A stretch of DNA of 64,000 nt, taken from NCBI RefSeq assembly GCF_900116065.1, contig NZ_FOZV01000001.1, positions 744,001 to 808,000 on the forward strand. The letters are read 5' to 3'. The notes under the pieces are model-generated. The model saw only the letters and a list, made by a program, of their open reading frames with translations. It ran no database searches and was not told the DNA's origin. This stretch comes from Brevundimonas viscosa. Lineage in GTDB: Bacteria > Pseudomonadota > Alphaproteobacteria > Caulobacterales > Caulobacteraceae. Below, in pieces: positions 18,830 through 27,504 of this stretch. Position 1 is the first letter of the stretch. Each line of letters begins with the position of its first letter. The translations under genes and the position numbers were made by a program.

Positions 18830-19804
18830 ATGCTTCCCGTCCTCGCCGCCGTTCTGGCCTTCATCACCATCGGCGGTCTCGGCTGGGCCTTCGTCGGCGG
18901 CGGGGACTCGAGCGACGCCGCTGTCAAGCGCGCCCAGTCCTTCGGCGCCCCCAAGCAGAACGCCGCCGCGGCGCGCAAGGCCGCGGCGAACACGCCGGAG
19001 GCGCGGCGCAAGCAGATCATGCAGCAGCTGCAGGAGGCGGACCGGCTCGAGCGCAAGGCACGGCTCACCCTTCCGGCCAAGCTGAAGCAGGCCGGGCTGT
19101 CCATGAACGTCCAGACCTTCTGGATCGTCAGCGCCGTCCTCGGGGTGGTCGCGGCCCTGCTGCCCATGCTTTTCGGCCTCAACCCGCTGATCGCCCTCGG
19201 TCTCGGACTGGTCTTCGGCCTCGGCCTGCCGCGCTGGGTGGTCGGCTTCCTGGGCAAGCGCCGCTGCAAGAAGTTCTCCAGCCACTTCGCCGACGCCGTC
19301 GACGTCATCGTGCGCGGCATCAAGTCGGGCCTGCCGGTGCACGACTGCTTCAAGATCATCGCCCGCGAGAGCCCGGCGCCGCTGGGGCCGGAGTTCCAGC
19401 GCCTGGTCGAGGGCATGGGCGTCGGCCTGACCCTGCCGCAGGCGCTGGACAAGATGTACGAGCGCATGCCGACGCCGGAGCTGAAGTTCTTCTCCATCGT
19501 CATCGGCATCCAGCAGAAGACCGGCGGCAACCTGGCCGAGGCGCTGTCGAACCTCTCGGCGGTGCTGCGCGCCCGCAAGATGATGGGCGAGAAGATCAAG
19601 GCTCTGTCGTCGGAGGCCACCGCCTCGGCCGGCATCATCGGCTCGCTGCCGCCGGCGGTGATGATCCTCGTCAGCCTGACCACCCCGGCCTACATGGCCA
19701 AGCTGTTCACCGATCCCCGCGGCCAGTTCATGCTCCTGGTCGCCGTCGTCATGATGAGCTTCGGCGTCTTCGTGATGAAGAAGATGATCTCCTTCAAGTT
19801 CTGA
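18830..19804 (+). CDS. tadB: Pilus platform protein TadB (CpaG)
   Basis: Inner-membrane type II secretion F-domain protein, 324 residues. N-terminal transmembrane helix (1-23), helices around 95-135, the cytosolic GspF domain (about 160-285, with GIKSGLPVHDCFKIIARE and QKTGGNLAEALSNLS), and C-terminal helices (265-320). Partner of TadC in the platform driven by CpaF. ATG three bases after the cpaF stop. Confidence 0.94.
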   Translation: MLPVLAAVLAFITIGGLGWAFVGGGDSSDAAVKRAQSFGAPKQNAAAARKAAANTPEARRKQIMQQLQEADRLERKARLTLPAKLKQAGLSMNVQTFWIVSAVLGVVAALLPMLFGLNPLIALGLGLVFGLGLPRWVVGFLGKRRCKKFSSHFADAVDVIVRGIKSGLPVHDCFKIIARESPAPLGPEFQRLVEGMGVGLTLPQALDKMYERMPTPELKFFSIVIGIQQKTGGNLAEALSNLSAVLRARKMMGEKIKALSSEATASAGIIGSLPPAVMILVSLTTPAYMAKLFTDPRGQFMLLVAVVMMSFGVFVMKKMISFKF

Positions 19805-19813
19805 GGACCAGAC

Positions 19814-20803
19814 ATGCCGGGCCTCATTCCCTTCTTCACCGATCCCGTGAACATCCTCAGCATGGTGGTCGGCTTTCTCGTGTTCGCCACCCTGGTGACC
19901 CTGCTCGGCTCGGTCGGCGGCGGGGCGAAGCTCGAGGGCCGGATGAAGGCGGTTGCGGTCCGCCGCGAGGAGCTGAAGCGCCGGTCGCGGCAGGCGATCG
20001 CCGCCCAGGGGCAGGGCCCGGGGGGGCTGCGGCACACCGACGAGGGCTTCAAGAAGCGGGTGGTCGAGCAGCTGAACCTGACCAAGCTGCTGGAGGATCC
20101 CAAGGTCGCCGACAAGATGGCCCAGGCCGGCTATCGCGGGCCCAAGCCGCTGACGACCTTCTACTTCTTCCGCTTCTCCATGCCCTTCGTCTTCCTGGCG
20201 ATCGCGGCCTTCTACCTGTTCATCTTCAATGACTTCGGCCTGCCGTTCATGACCCGGGTGACGGCGGTGATGGCGGCGGCGGTGGCCGGCTTCTATGCGC
20301 CGAACATCTTCCTCGCCAACCGCATCGCCAAACGCCGCACCTCGATCATGCAGGCCTTCCCGGACGCCCTGGACCTGCTGCTGATCTGCGTCGAGGCCGG
20401 CATGTCGATCGAGGCGGCGATCCAGAAGGTCGGGCAGGAGATCGGCGGCTCGTCGATCGACCTGGCGGAGGAGCTGACCCTGCTGTCGGCGGAGCTGAGC
20501 TACCTGCCCGACCGCCGCATGGCCTACGAGGGCCTGGCCAAGCGCACCAATCACCCGGGTGTGAAGTCGGTGGCCACGGCCATGACCCAGGCCGAGACCT
20601 ACGGCACCCCGCTGGGGGCGGCGCTCCGGACCATGGCCAAGGAAAACCGCGAGCTGCGCCTGTCGGCGGCCGAGAAGAAGGCCGCCGCGCTGCCGGCCAA
20701 GCTGACGGTGCCGATGATCCTGTTCTTCCTGCCGGTGCTGTTCATCGTCATCCTGACGCCGGCGATCATCAGCATCCAGGACACCATGGCCAAGGGCGGC
20801 TAG
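19814..20803 (+). CDS. tadC: Pilus platform protein TadC (CpaH)
   Basis: 329 residues, paralogous to TadB. Helices at about 15-35, 115-165 and 300-325 flank a GspF domain containing DALDLLLICVEAGMSIEAAIQKVG and QAETYGTPLGAALRTMAKE. Last gene of the pilus operon, 9 bp after tadB. No obvious U-tailed terminator follows. Confidence 0.94.
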   Translation: MPGLIPFFTDPVNILSMVVGFLVFATLVTLLGSVGGGAKLEGRMKAVAVRREELKRRSRQAIAAQGQGPGGLRHTDEGFKKRVVEQLNLTKLLEDPKVADKMAQAGYRGPKPLTTFYFFRFSMPFVFLAIAAFYLFIFNDFGLPFMTRVTAVMAAAVAGFYAPNIFLANRIAKRRTSIMQAFPDALDLLLICVEAGMSIEAAIQKVGQEIGGSSIDLAEELTLLSAELSYLPDRRMAYEGLAKRTNHPGVKSVATAMTQAETYGTPLGAALRTMAKENRELRLSAAEKKAAALPAKLTVPMILFFLPVLFIVILTPAIISIQDTMAKGG

Positions 20804-21053
20804 AGGCCGGGGATGCCCACAGCGGGGGTTGTGTCACCAATTCGGGGCGCCAAACCTGCCACCGTGCCACGGCTTATCTTGCGGAGTTCCCGAAAGAAAC
20901 CTGCGCGCGCGGCGTGGCACCCTGCCAGATTATCGGAAACTCCCGGCGCCTGACCGGCGCCGATCACGCTCGATTGTCAAAGACCCGCCCGGGAGATGGG
21001 CGGGCGAGATCGTGTGGACAAGACGGGACAAGGAATTTATTCCTGACGCGCGA
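20804..21053. other. 250-bp gap between convergent genes, two short hairpins only
   Basis: No coding signal seen. Two inverted repeats are present: GGCGCC-N5-GGCGCC (20945-20961) and CCCGCCC-N7-GGGCGGG (20984-21004). The second lies about 50 bp past the stop of the minus-strand SRPBCC gene and could act as its terminator, without a U-tract. Confidence 0.4.
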
Positions 21054-21485
21054 TCAGCCCTCGGCCGCCGCCTTCCACGCCTCGGCGATGGCGTCGACGC
21101 CGTGGCGCAGCCGCTTGCGATGCTTGTCGAAGAACATCTCGCCGCGCAGGCCCGAGAAGATGAAGCCGTTGGAGACGATGCAGCTGCCGGGCTCAAGCTC
21201 CTCGATCTCGAAATAGCGGATCGAGCGGAACCACACGCCGCGGCTCTCGGTCCAGACCAGCTGGGCGTAGGGTTGCCATTCGCCGACCTTGGCGACGACG
21301 CGGCGCTCCGGCAGCTCCTCGAACGACTCGGTCAGGGTGATCTGGCCGCCGTAGGCGATGGCCCCCTCCGCGGCCTTCTCGACGGGGTTCCAGCGATCCC
21401 AGCCGGGCAGGTCGGCGATGATGTCCCAGATGCGGTCGGTCGGCGCGCGCACGCCGATGCGCTTTTCGATGCGGGCGATGTCCAT
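21054..21485 (-). CDS. SRPBCC-family protein
   Basis: 143 residues with the START/Bet v1-like pattern: RIGVRAPTDRIWDIIADLPGWDRWNP at the N-terminus, a mid-strand region (LTESFEELPERRVVAKVG), GFIFSGLRGEMFFDKHRKRLRHGVDAIAEAWK at the end. Such proteins bind hydrophobic ligands; the ligand here is unknown. It lies downstream of an MFS gene on the same strand (43 bp gap). Confidence 0.85.
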   Translation of the reverse strand: MDIARIEKRIGVRAPTDRIWDIIADLPGWDRWNPVEKAAEGAIAYGGQITLTESFEELPERRVVAKVGEWQPYAQLVWTESRGVWFRSIRYFEIEELEPGSCIVSNGFIFSGLRGEMFFDKHRKRLRHGVDAIAEAWKAAAEG

Positions 21486-21528
21486 GACGACGGTCTGACA
21501 CGCCTTTCCGGCGCTGAAAAGACGCCGC

Positions 21529-22824
21529 TTACCGGCCCCCCTCCGGTCCCGGCTGGGACGCAGGCGGAGTCTCCGGGGACGGCGTCTCGTCCCGATCGGG
21601 GAGGTCTGGCGGGCCGAGCCGCAGGCGGGCGCTGGTGAAGCACAGCAGGGTGGCGAGGCCGAGCAGCAGGATGTTGGCCACGAACGGTCCGGCCTCGGCC
21701 AGCTCGTAGAGGGCCACGCCGATCACCGGCGGGCCGAGGAAGCTGAGCCCGGCCAGCGACATCATCAGCCCGGCCACCGCGCCCTGCTCGTGCCGGCCGA
21801 CCGAGAGGGAGGAACCGGCGGTGAAGCCGGGACGGGCGAAGCCTATCCCCAGCGAGATCACCGCATAGCCGACCACCACGCCGTAATAGCCGGGCGCCGC
21901 GATGGTCATGACATTGCCGACCAAGGCCAGGCCCGCGCCCCAGCGCATCAGGTCGGCGGCCTGCAGCTTGAGCAGCGGGATCAGCCCCCACTGGGCCATC
22001 AGGGTCGCGGCGGCGCCGGCCAGCATGGCGATGCCGATGAACGGCTGCGCGTCGCGGACCGACAGGCCCGTCGCCGCCAGCTCGTCGATGACGTGAAAGC
22101 CGAGCACCGAAATGTTGACCGCCTGGGCGCCGGTCACGAGCAGGCCGTACAGCAGATAGTCGCGCACCCGGGGGTCGCGCCACAGCCCCTTGCCGGCCTC
22201 GCCCGGACGGCCCGTGGGCTGGCGTACGACGTCGCCGCTGGGCAGGCGGCGCCACACGATCCACAGCACCACCGCCCCGAACAGGGCGAAGGCGTACATC
22301 GGTCCCGCCAGGCCGACGAAGGGCAGGATGAAGAAGGGGGCGATGGCCGGCCCGATGACCGTGCCCAAGCCTTGGGCCGAAGCGAGCAGGGACATCGACT
22401 GGGTGCGCTGCTCCGGGGTGGTGCGGTCGGCGACATAGGCCTGGGCGGCGATGGGCGAGGCCGAGCCGAAGACGCCGTAAATCGTCCGCGCCACGGTCAT
22501 GAAGGCGAAGGCGACCAGCGGGGCCAGCCAGAGCTGCAGCCCGGCCGTGGTGGCGAGGCCGAAACCGCCGATCGAGGCGACGAAGCCGCCCAGCCCGATC
22601 ATGATGACCTTCTTGCGCCCCAGCCGGTCCGACAGCCGCGCCCAGTAGGGCGAGGTCAGGGTCCACATCAGGGCCGAGATGGCGAACGCCGCCGAGACGA
22701 GGGTGTCCCTGAGGCCGAACTCCCGGCCGATGGCCGGCAGCACCGACTGCAGCGCCATGTTGCCGGCGGCGGCGATCAGGCTGACCGCGAACAGGATGGC
22801 GAAGGCGGGGGAGCGGAGGTTCAC
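21529..22824 (-). CDS. MFS transporter (drug:H+ antiporter-like)
   Basis: 431 residues, 12 predicted transmembrane helices. The motif-A loop between helices 2 and 3 reads ARLSDRLGRKKVIM (about 60-73), and helix 5 has GLGTVIGPAIAP, a DHA1 antiporter motif. The C-terminal tail is Pro/Glu-rich and cytoplasmic. Start GTG at 22824, directly followed by NLRSPAFAIL; much longer open frame upstream is antisense to the amidohydrolase. Substrate unknown. Confidence 0.88.
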   Translation of the reverse strand: MNLRSPAFAILFAVSLIAAAGNMALQSVLPAIGREFGLRDTLVSAAFAISALMWTLTSPYWARLSDRLGRKKVIMIGLGGFVASIGGFGLATTAGLQLWLAPLVAFAFMTVARTIYGVFGSASPIAAQAYVADRTTPEQRTQSMSLLASAQGLGTVIGPAIAPFFILPFVGLAGPMYAFALFGAVVLWIVWRRLPSGDVVRQPTGRPGEAGKGLWRDPRVRDYLLYGLLVTGAQAVNISVLGFHVIDELAATGLSVRDAQPFIGIAMLAGAAATLMAQWGLIPLLKLQAADLMRWGAGLALVGNVMTIAAPGYYGVVVGYAVISLGIGFARPGFTAGSSLSVGRHEQGAVAGLMMSLAGLSFLGPPVIGVALYELAEAGPFVANILLLGLATLLCFTSARLRLGPPDLPDRDETPSPETPPASQPGPEGGR

Positions 22825-22908
22825 GCGGCGACCGTAGGCTGGAGCGGGGCCTTGCGGAAGCGGCCGTGGTCCGCGACGGTTGCCTCTCTCCCTGACGAGG
22901 ACGACGCC

Positions 22909-24213
22909 ATGCCCCTTCGCCTGCTGGCCCTCTCCGCGACGGCCCTCGCCTTCTCCGCCGCCGGCGCCGTCGCCCAGGTACCGCTGGAGCGGATCGAGGC
23001 GGCCGTCGAGACGGCGACGCCGAGGGTGGTGGAATGGCGGCGCGACCTGCACCGGAATCCGGAACTCGGCTTCGCCGAGACGCGCACCGCCGGGGTCGTC
23101 GCCGACCATCTGCGGAGCCTGGGGCTGGAGGTGCGGACGGAAGTCGGCCGCACCGGGGTGATCGGGGTGCTGCGCGGCGGCCGGCCGGGACGCACGGTGG
23201 CCCTGCGCGCCGACATGGACGCCCTGCCGGTGCTGGAGGCGACCGGCCTGCCGTTCGCCTCGACCGCCACCGGAACCTACATGGGCGAGACCGTGCCGGT
23301 GGCCCACGCCTGCGGCCACGACGCCCACGTCGCCATGCTGATGGGCGCCGCCGAGGTGCTGGCGGGGATGAAGGACGATCTGGCCGGGACGGTGGTGTTC
23401 ATCTTCCAGCCCGCGGAGGAGGGGGCGCCTCCGGGCGAGCCCAAGGGCGGGGCGGCCCTGATGATCGAGGAGGGGGCGCTGGCCGACCCCCGGCCCGAGG
23501 CCATCTTCGGCCTGCACGTGGTGCCCGGCCGGCCCGGCACGGTGTTCTGGCGACCGCAGGGCTTCATGGCGGCCTCGGACCGGATCGACGTGGTCCTGAA
23601 CGGGCGGCAGACGCACGGCGCCTGGCCGTGGAAGGGCGTCGACGTCATCGCCGCCTCCGCCCAGATCGTGCAGACGATCAACAATCTGACCGCCCGGACC
23701 ATCGACCCGACGACCACGCCGACGGTGTTCACCATCGCCACCCTGGACGCCGGGGTGCGCTACAACATCATCCCCGACCGGGCGACGATGTCGGGCACCC
23801 TGCGCACCTTCGACATCGCCCAGCGCGACGATCTGGTGCGGCGCGCGGAGATCGCCATCGACAACGTGGCCGAAACCTACGGCGCGACGGCCGAGTTCGC
23901 GGTGCGCCAGAACGCGGCGCTGGTGTTCAACGACGAAGAGCTGTCGGCGTGGCTGGAGCCGGTGCTGGCCGAGGCGGCGGGTGCGGACAACGTCAACGCC
24001 GCCACCCCGCCGACGACGGTGGCGGAGGACTTCTCCTATCTGTCGCAGGAGGTGCCGGGGGTCTTCTACCACCTCGGCGGAACGCCGACGGGGATCGATC
24101 CCGCGAACGCGCCGCCGAACCACTCGCCGGCCTTCGACGTCGACGAGTCGGTGCTGCCGCTGGGCGTGAAGACCCATGTGCTGAGCGCGGTGCGCTTCCT
24201 CGAGCGCCCCTGA
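22909..24213 (+). CDS. M20-family amidohydrolase, exported
   Basis: 434 residues. Signal peptide 1-22 (ends AVAQ). Peptidase M20D/hippurate-hydrolase features: WRRDLHRNPELGFAE, ALRADMDALPV, HACGHDAHVAML (metal ligands), FQPAEEG, dimerisation domain in the middle, and a C-terminal SPAFDVDE block. Hydrolyses an N-acyl amino acid or similar amide in the periplasm; exact substrate unknown. Divergent from the MFS gene by 84 bp. Confidence 0.92.
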   Translation: MPLRLLALSATALAFSAAGAVAQVPLERIEAAVETATPRVVEWRRDLHRNPELGFAETRTAGVVADHLRSLGLEVRTEVGRTGVIGVLRGGRPGRTVALRADMDALPVLEATGLPFASTATGTYMGETVPVAHACGHDAHVAMLMGAAEVLAGMKDDLAGTVVFIFQPAEEGAPPGEPKGGAALMIEEGALADPRPEAIFGLHVVPGRPGTVFWRPQGFMAASDRIDVVLNGRQTHGAWPWKGVDVIAASAQIVQTINNLTARTIDPTTTPTVFTIATLDAGVRYNIIPDRATMSGTLRTFDIAQRDDLVRRAEIAIDNVAETYGATAEFAVRQNAALVFNDEELSAWLEPVLAEAAGADNVNAATPPTTVAEDFSYLSQEVPGVFYHLGGTPTGIDPANAPPNHSPAFDVDESVLPLGVKTHVLSAVRFLERP

Positions 24214-24292
24214 CCGCCTCGCCGGCAACCATCTTTCTCAACGGGCGAGCAACAAAGCGGGCGCACCGTCGGCCGGTTTGACGGAGGGTGCG

Positions 24293-24430
24293 ATGCGAGA
24301 GTTGCCGGTCAGACTGCCGCCCGCCACGCTGGAGCGCCGCGGTGGGCCGCTACGCGAACTGGTCTTCTTCCTTGTCGCCTTCGCCGCCATGTTAGGCGGG
24401 GCGATGCTGGGACTGGACGTGCTGCTCTAG
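24293..24430 (+). CDS. Small single-span membrane protein, 45 residues
   Basis: ATG at 24293 with GGAGGG 6 bases upstream. It reads MRELPVRLPPATLERRGGPL and then a hydrophobic helix (FFLVAFAAMLGGAMLGLDVLL) to the end, so a tail-anchored mini-protein. Its TAG overlaps the stop of the convergent dapE gene (shared CTAG). No homologue recalled; the ribosome-binding site and clean charge/hydrophobic split argue for reality. Confidence 0.55.
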   Translation: MRELPVRLPPATLERRGGPLRELVFFLVAFAAMLGGAMLGLDVLL

Positions 24431-25587
24431 ACGCGCGCGAAGAAGGTCTCGATCACCTTCCGGTAGACCTCGGCCAGCTGCTCGATCTCGGCCGTGGGCG
24501 CGCGCTCGTCGATCTGGTGCATGGTCTGGCCGACGAGGCCGAGCTCGAGCACCGGGCACATGGCGCGGATGAAGCGGGCGTCCGAGGTGCCGCCGGTGGT
24601 CGAGGCCTCCGGGCGGCGGCCGGTCACCGCCTCCACGGCGTCCTGCACACCGAGGACGAACGGGCCGATCTCGGTGAGGAAGGCGTCGCCGGAATGCAGA
24701 TGCTCCAGTTCGATGCGCAGGCCGCTCGCAGCCTGGGCCCGGCCCGCCTCGGCGTTGAGCCAGGCCATCAGGCTCTCGCCCGTGTGCGACGGGTTGAAGC
24801 GGATGTTCAGCCGGCCGCGCGCCTCGGCCGGGATCAGGTTGGTGGCCGGGTTGCCGACGTCGAGGGTGGTCAGCTCGAGGTTGGAGGGCTGGAAGGCCTC
24901 GTAGCCGTCGTCGAGCCGGTGGTCGGCGAGGCGGGCGGCCAGCCGGGCCAGCACCGGGACCGGATTGGCCGCGCGATCGGGATAGGCGACATGGCCCTGG
25001 CGGCCGTGCACGGTGATCCAGGTGTTCAGCGAGCCGCGCCGGCCGATCTTGATCGTGTCCCCCAGCGCATGCTGCGACGAGGGCTCGCCGACGATGCAGG
25101 CGTCGATCACCTCGCCCTCGGCCATCAGGGCCTCGACCACCTTCTTCGTGCCGTGCAGGGCGGGGCCTTCCTCGTCGCCGGTGATCAGGAAGCTGAGCGA
25201 GCCGGGGACGTCGCCTTGGGCCAGCACCCGCGACACGGCGGCGACCCAGGCGGCGATGCCGCCCTTCATGTCGACGGCCCCGCGGCCGTAGAGGATGCCG
25301 TCGCGGACCTCGGCCTCGAACGGCGCGGCCGACCAGGCGTCCGGCGAGCCGGTGGGGACCACGTCGGTGTGGCCGGCGAAACAGAGATTCGGCGCCGCCG
25401 TTCCTCGCCGGGCGTAGAGGTTCTCGATGTTCTCGAACTTCATCCGGCGGCAGTGAAAGCCGAGGCTGATCAGCGCGCGCTCCAGCACGTCCATCGCGCC
25501 CTCGTCGGCGGGCGTGACCGAGGGTTTGCGGATCAGATCGCGGGTCAGTTCGACAGGATCGATAACCGGAGTTGATGCGGGGCTCAT
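24427..25587 (-). CDS. dapE: Succinyl-diaminopimelate desuccinylase
   Basis: Zn-dependent step of the succinylase route to meso-diaminopimelate and lysine. 386 residues, M20 fold: LCFAGHTDVVPTG, GRGAVDMKGG (bridging Asp), TGDEEGPALHGT (catalytic Glu), GHVAYPDRAANP in the dimerisation domain and GGTSDARF near the C-terminus. Start ATG at 25587, because the preceding in-frame codons lie in the divergent cupin promoter. lysA, a later step, is at 55.7 kb. Confidence 0.95.
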   Translation of the reverse strand: MSPASTPVIDPVELTRDLIRKPSVTPADEGAMDVLERALISLGFHCRRMKFENIENLYARRGTAAPNLCFAGHTDVVPTGSPDAWSAAPFEAEVRDGILYGRGAVDMKGGIAAWVAAVSRVLAQGDVPGSLSFLITGDEEGPALHGTKKVVEALMAEGEVIDACIVGEPSSQHALGDTIKIGRRGSLNTWITVHGRQGHVAYPDRAANPVPVLARLAARLADHRLDDGYEAFQPSNLELTTLDVGNPATNLIPAEARGRLNIRFNPSHTGESLMAWLNAEAGRAQAASGLRIELEHLHSGDAFLTEIGPFVLGVQDAVEAVTGRRPEASTTGGTSDARFIRAMCPVLELGLVGQTMHQIDERAPTAEIEQLAEVYRKVIETFFARV

Positions 25588-25635
25588 GCAAGCTTGCTTT
25601 ACGGGGTCAGGACGATTGCGAATAGGCTCACCATC

Positions 25636-26106
25636 ATGCCGAAGATCGACATCGACGCCGCCCCCACGGGGCACGGGACAGGCTACCCCGAAGAGTTCGC
25701 CGGCCCGTGCAAGCCGCGACGCCGCTGGCGGCTGGGGGATGCGGTCGGACTGGACCAGTTCGGGGTCCACCTGCTGCGCCTGCCCGCGGGCGCCTGGTCG
25801 AGCCAGCGCCACTGGCACGAGGGCGAGGACGAGTTCGTCTGGGTGGTCTCGGGCGAGGTGGTGCTGGTCGAGGACGACGGCGAGACGGTGCTGAAGGCCG
25901 GGGACTGCGCCGGCTTCAAGGCCGGCGTGCCGAACGGGCACAGGATCGAGAATCGCTCCGCAGGGGAGGCCGTGCTGCTGGAGGTGGGAACCCGGACGCC
26001 CGGCGGGGACTCCGGGGACTATCCCGACCTCGACATGGTCTTCCGGCCGGAGGGGTATCTGCACCGCGACGGGACGCCCTATCCGAAAGTTTCGCGCCGC
26101 ACGTGA
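25636..26106 (+). CDS. Cupin-domain protein
   Basis: 156 residues. Cupin motif 1 is SSQRHWHEGEDEFVWVVSGEVVLVEDDGE (about 57-85) with two His and a Glu; motif 2 is weaker (GVPNGHRIENRS). Members with the C-terminal YPDLDMVFRPEGYLHRDGTPY are often labelled transcriptional-regulator-like cupins; the ligand is unknown. The stop overlaps the GTG of the following MFS gene (GTGA). Confidence 0.85.
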   Translation: MPKIDIDAAPTGHGTGYPEEFAGPCKPRRRWRLGDAVGLDQFGVHLLRLPAGAWSSQRHWHEGEDEFVWVVSGEVVLVEDDGETVLKAGDCAGFKAGVPNGHRIENRSAGEAVLLEVGTRTPGGDSGDYPDLDMVFRPEGYLHRDGTPYPKVSRRT

Positions 26107-27386
26107 CCACCGACAGCCCCGAAACCCCGCTGGCGGACCCGCCGGAGCCGCCCGAGGGGCCGGCCAGTCCGTGGGGCCTCCGCGACTTCCGCCTGCTGTG
26201 GTTCGGGCGCGTCGTCGCCGTGCTCGGCATCCAGATCCAGTCCTCGGCCCTACTGTGGCAGGTCTACGAGATCGCGCGGCGCGACCATCCGGTCGAGCAG
26301 GCCAGCCTGTATCTGGGGCTGGTCGGCCTGTTCCAGTTCCTGCCGCTGCTGGCCTTCACCCTGCCGGCCGGGGCCATGGCCGACCGCCGCGACCGCAAGA
26401 CCACGGTGGCCCTGTCGATCGTGGTCGAGGGGCTGTGCGCCGGCGGCTTCCTGCTGATGGCGCTGCACGGAAACCCGCCGCTGTGGGGGCTGCTGGCGGT
26501 GGCGGCGGTGTTCGGCGCGGCGCGGGCCTTCCTCGCCCCGGCCAGCCAGGCCTTCCTGCCCATGGTGGTCGGCCGTCGCGCCCTGCCGCCGGCCATCGCG
26601 GCCCAGTCGATCGCCTTCCAGACCGGGGCCATCGCCGGCCCGGCGCTCGGCGGAGTGATCGTGGGGATCAACGTGCCGCTGGCCTACGCCTGCGCCATGG
26701 GGCTGTTCCTGCTCGGGGTCTCCGCCTTCCTGATGATCCGCACCAGCGGCAAGCCGCGCAACCCCGGGGGCAAGCAGCCGCCGCTGGAGGCGGTGAAGGA
26801 GGGGCTGGCCTACGTCTGGAAGACGAAGATCGTGCTGGGCGCCATCTCGCTCGACCTGGTGGTGGTGATGCTGGCCGGGGTGGCGCTGCTGACCCCGATC
26901 TTCGCCCGCGACATCCTGCACGTCGGGCCGGAGGGCTTCGGCCTGCTGCGCGCCGCCTTCGGGGTCGGGGCGCTGGCGATGGCGATCTACCTGAGCCGCT
27001 TCCCGATCGTGCGCCACGGCGGGCGCTGGATGTTCGTGGCGGTGGCGGTGTTCGGCCTGTCGACCCTGACCTTCGGCCTGTCGAAGATCGTCTGGATCTC
27101 GGGCCTGGCGCTGCTGATCGGCGGGGCCGCCGACATGATCAGCGTCAACATCCGCCAGACGCTGGTGCAGCTGGCCACGCCCGACCACATGCGCGGCCGG
27201 GTCAGTTCGGTGTCGATGCTGTTCATCGGCGCCTCGAACGAACTGGGTGAGGCCTATTCGGGCGTCGCGGTGCGCCTGCTCGGCGCGGTCGGGGCGGCGG
27301 TGTTCGGCGGCGCGGGCGCCTTGGCGGCCACGGGGCTGTGGGCGGGCATGTTCCCGGGCCTGCGGAAGGCGGACAGGCTGTCGTAG
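26103..27386 (+). CDS. MFS transporter (enterobactin exporter/EntS-like)
   Basis: 427 residues, 12 helices. A cytosolic Pro-rich N-terminus (1-25) precedes WGLRDFRLLWFGRVVAVLGIQIQ, typical of the MFS_3/EntS group; motif A is ADRRDRKTTVALS. GTG start coupled to the cupin gene. The 3' end runs into the heptanucleotide repeat locus at 27401. Transported substrate unknown; EntS-like members export siderophores or drugs. Confidence 0.88.
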   Translation: MTTDSPETPLADPPEPPEGPASPWGLRDFRLLWFGRVVAVLGIQIQSSALLWQVYEIARRDHPVEQASLYLGLVGLFQFLPLLAFTLPAGAMADRRDRKTTVALSIVVEGLCAGGFLLMALHGNPPLWGLLAVAAVFGAARAFLAPASQAFLPMVVGRRALPPAIAAQSIAFQTGAIAGPALGGVIVGINVPLAYACAMGLFLLGVSAFLMIRTSGKPRNPGGKQPPLEAVKEGLAYVWKTKIVLGAISLDLVVVMLAGVALLTPIFARDILHVGPEGFGLLRAAFGVGALAMAIYLSRFPIVRHGGRWMFVAVAVFGLSTLTFGLSKIVWISGLALLIGGAADMISVNIRQTLVQLATPDHMRGRVSSVSMLFIGASNELGEAYSGVAVRLLGAVGAAVFGGAGALAATGLWAGMFPGLRKADRLS

Positions 27387-27400
27387 ATTCCAGGGTCCAA

Positions 27401-27500
27401 GTTTCTAGGTTCTAGGTTCTAGGTTCTAGGGACTATGGGCCGGACCCGCAGGCCTCCCTGGAACCTGATCCCTAGCACCTGGCCCCTAGCCCCTAGCCCC
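27401..27500. repeat. Inverted arrays of 7-bp repeats between convergent genes (locus 1)
   Basis: The left arm (27401-27435) is five heptads: GTTTCTA, three exact GGTTCTA, then GGGACTA. The right arm (27459-27500) is six heptads which, read on the other strand, are GGGGCTA twice, GGGGCCA, GGTGCTA, GGGATCA and GGTTCCA. Both arms follow GGNNCTA, facing each other across 23 bp, so the transcript of either strand can fold into a long imperfect hairpin. It fills the gap between the MFS stop (27386) and the dcd stop (27505). Confidence 0.85.
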
Positions 27501-27504
27501 TGTC

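Noticed and set aside
27401..27500. CRISPR-like array
   Set aside because: Units are only 7 bp, contiguous without spacers and inverted in two arms; no cas genes.
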